29,436 nucleotides of DNA from CAYJSJ01 sp964373065. GTDB taxonomy: Bacteria; Patescibacteriota; Gracilibacteria; Peribacterales; Peribacteraceae. Numbering within the stretch: position 1 is the stretch's first letter; the number at the start of each line of letters is the position of its first letter. Below are positions 28,483 to 29,436 of this stretch, one piece after another. Location of the stretch: contig CAYJSJ010000016.1 of assembly GCA_964373065.1 (NCBI GenBank), forward strand, positions 1 to 29,436, written 5' to 3'. A program made the position numbers and the translations under genes. The notes below the pieces were generated by a model. It ran no database searches. It worked only from the letters and a program-made list of their open reading frames with translations, and was not told where the DNA came from.

Positions 28483-29105
28483 AAGCTTTCATCAGTTCAA
28501 AAAAGGGCAAAGTTATCAACGTAGTTCATTACCCGGGTGACTATTACTTCTTTCCTGGTATAGATAAAAGATACAAGCGCCTACTCTCTCTTTTTGAGGA
28601 TCATGGATACAAAGAAAAAGAAGAAACACAGGACATGACTATTGATCTTCAAGCGTTTGATATAAGTGAGCGACAGAAAGAAAAAATAACACACCTAAAG
28701 AGTGAGGGTGTTATGATCAGAGATTTTGATAGCAGTTTTATCAATGCATTCAATGCATTACACAGATTCCGAGCAGAGGTGGAACAACCAACTTGGTTTC
28801 ACGGATGGGAAAAAGGGGGTCAACCAGCAAATGGAGCGCTGATTGCTATAGATTCAAACAATCGACTGATAGGTTTTTGTGAATATCGAATCAACAGAGA
28901 CAGTGGTGACTTCGGTCCGCTTGCAGTTTTAATGGAATACAGAGAAAAAGGTGTTGGAAGTGTATTGTTGCTGGAAGCCATGTTGCGTTTGCAAAAGCAA
29001 GGCGTACGTAACTCGATTGCCACATGGGTTTGGCCATTACGTCTTTACGAGGGCAATGGGTGGAGTGTGTACAGGCGATACGCAATTCTTGAGAAGCGTT
29101 TGTAA
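28464..29105 (+). CDS. GNAT acetyltransferase, remainder of the double-GNAT gene
   Basis: The piece has 213 residues. The first 75 (MLLVQIEAFISSKKGKVINV, PGDYYFFPGIDKRYKRLLSLFEDHGY) complete the first GNAT domain. Residues about 80-213 form a second GNAT (GVMIRDFDSSFINAFNALH, NNRLIGFCEYRI, FGPLAVLMEYREKGVGSVLLLEAML), where REKGVGS is the acetyl-CoA pyrophosphate loop R-x-x-G-x-G, and LYEGNGWSVYRRYAIL ends the fold. Thus the second domain looks intact and could be active alone. The 19-bp overlap with the first frame is explained better by a one-base frameshift than by two genes. The substrate is unknown. Confidence 0.75.
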   Translation: MLLVQIEAFISSKKGKVINVVHYPGDYYFFPGIDKRYKRLLSLFEDHGYKEKEETQDMTIDLQAFDISERQKEKITHLKSEGVMIRDFDSSFINAFNALHRFRAEVEQPTWFHGWEKGGQPANGALIAIDSNNRLIGFCEYRINRDSGDFGPLAVLMEYREKGVGSVLLLEAMLRLQKQGVRNSIATWVWPLRLYEGNGWSVYRRYAILEKRL

Positions 29106-29115
29106 GTGAGTGGGT

Positions 29116-29149
29116 CACTTTCGAACCCCATCAATCCCACTCGAAAGTG
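29116..29149. terminator. Possible hairpin between the GNAT gene and tRNA-Ser
   Basis: A perfect 9-bp stem CACTTTCGA/TCGAAAGTG with a 16-nt loop lies 10 bp after the GNAT stop. No T-run follows on the plus strand, so terminator function is uncertain. It could also end the converging tRNA transcript. Confidence 0.35.
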
Positions 29150-29172
29150 GGTCGATTCGGCCCAAAACATTC

Positions 29173-29262
29173 TGGCGGAGGGAGCGGGATTCGAACCCGC
29201 GATCCGCCGAGGCGGATACTCGCTTTCGAGGCGAGCGCCATCGACCACTCGACCATCCCTCC
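29173..29262 (-). tRNA. tRNA-Ser (anticodon CGA)
   Basis: On the minus strand the acceptor GGAGGGA (from 29262) pairs with TCCCTCC, and discriminator G and encoded CCA follow (29173-29175). The anticodon stem CTCGC/GCGAG encloses the loop CTCGAAA, giving anticodon CGA (reads UCG serine codons). The long variable arm (CCGCC/GGCGG) is typical of class II tRNA-Ser. The T arm is CGGGTTCGAATCCCG. The length is 90 with CCA. The plus-strand frames through here (GGGSGIRTRDPP) are the familiar spurious translations of this tRNA. Confidence 0.95.
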
Positions 29263-29387
29263 GCAGGCAATTCTACAGGCGAAAGAAGGTCATGCATGCC
29301 ATTCTTATTGGGTTTTTAGAAAAGTTCGAAATGTAGTGCCTCCGCTATAACGAAGGAGAGGAGCACATCTGCATGGGAAATACTCCT

Positions 29388-29436
29388 AATTCCCCAGTTC
29401 CCTAATTCCCTATTTCCCCAGTTCCCTATTTCCCTA
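29388..29436. repeat. Degenerate octamer repeat at right edge
   Basis: CTAATTCC, CCAGTTCC, CTAATTCC, CTATTTCC, CCAGTTCC, CTATTTCC, CTA is an 8-bp period with three alternating variants, related to the CCCCATTT family at the left edge. The 29263-29387 stretch between tRNA and repeat shows no gene. Confidence 0.9.

Overview
The window looks like a bacterial chromosome fragment with ordinary genetic code. Bacterial markers are infC-rpmI-rplT, trmD, and a prfB with the classical CTT-TGA frameshift. The dense packing, short intergenic gaps, V/A-type rotary ATPase, 2-oxoacid:ferredoxin oxidoreductase and ADP-forming acetyl-CoA synthetase suggest a small fermentative anaerobe, possibly of the Candidate Phyla Radiation (Peregrinibacteria/Peribacteria-like). 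That lineage call is inference, since no rRNA is present. TGA is used as a stop, so the UGA=Gly code of Gracilibacteria/SR1 does not apply.

Layout. 1-3250: UDP-GlcNAc 2-epimerase (truncated at the left edge), a glycine-rich membrane protein, phosphoglycerate mutase, a small membrane-anchored protein and a WecG/TagA glycosyltransferase. 3326-6217: thioredoxin-fold lipoprotein, DUF167 protein, trmD and a family 2 glycosyltransferase. 6180-11644: an energy block of KorB, KorA (gamma-alpha fusion), flavodoxin and ADP-forming acetyl-CoA synthetase. Together these could turn a 2-oxoacid into acyl-CoA, reduced carrier and then ATP. 11717-12679: NIF3-like protein. 12808-22453: a complete V/A-ATPase operon in the order G/H-I-K-E-C-F-A-B-(extra membrane protein)-D; the K subunit carries the ligand set known from the Na+-binding Enterococcus hirae rotor. 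22443-25904 (minus): DUF2238-like protein, rplT, rpmI, infC and a coupled PilO/PilN-like membrane pair. 26189-29262: prfB, a bacterial histone, recombinase debris, a frameshifted double-GNAT gene and tRNA-Ser(CGA).

The most striking property is that most gene boundaries carry short tandem repeats with 6-8 bp units. The families are telomere-like CCCTAA, octamer CCCCATTT, heptamer ATTGAAG, octamer ATTGTTCT and heptamer CCGACCT. They sit directly before start codons, supply the stop codons of at least six genes, and also lie in frame inside conserved enzymes (acetyl-CoA synthetase, KorA, V-ATPase B, WecG and, at the window edge, the 2-epimerase). Several form inverted pairs, and the G-rich strands could form G-quadruplexes. 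Both window ends fall in the octamer family.

A second highlight is a 56-residue histone-fold protein resembling bacterial histones such as Bdellovibrio Bd0055. Most genes lack a Shine-Dalgarno sequence; several start after a pyrimidine-rich stretch ending CCT-ATG.
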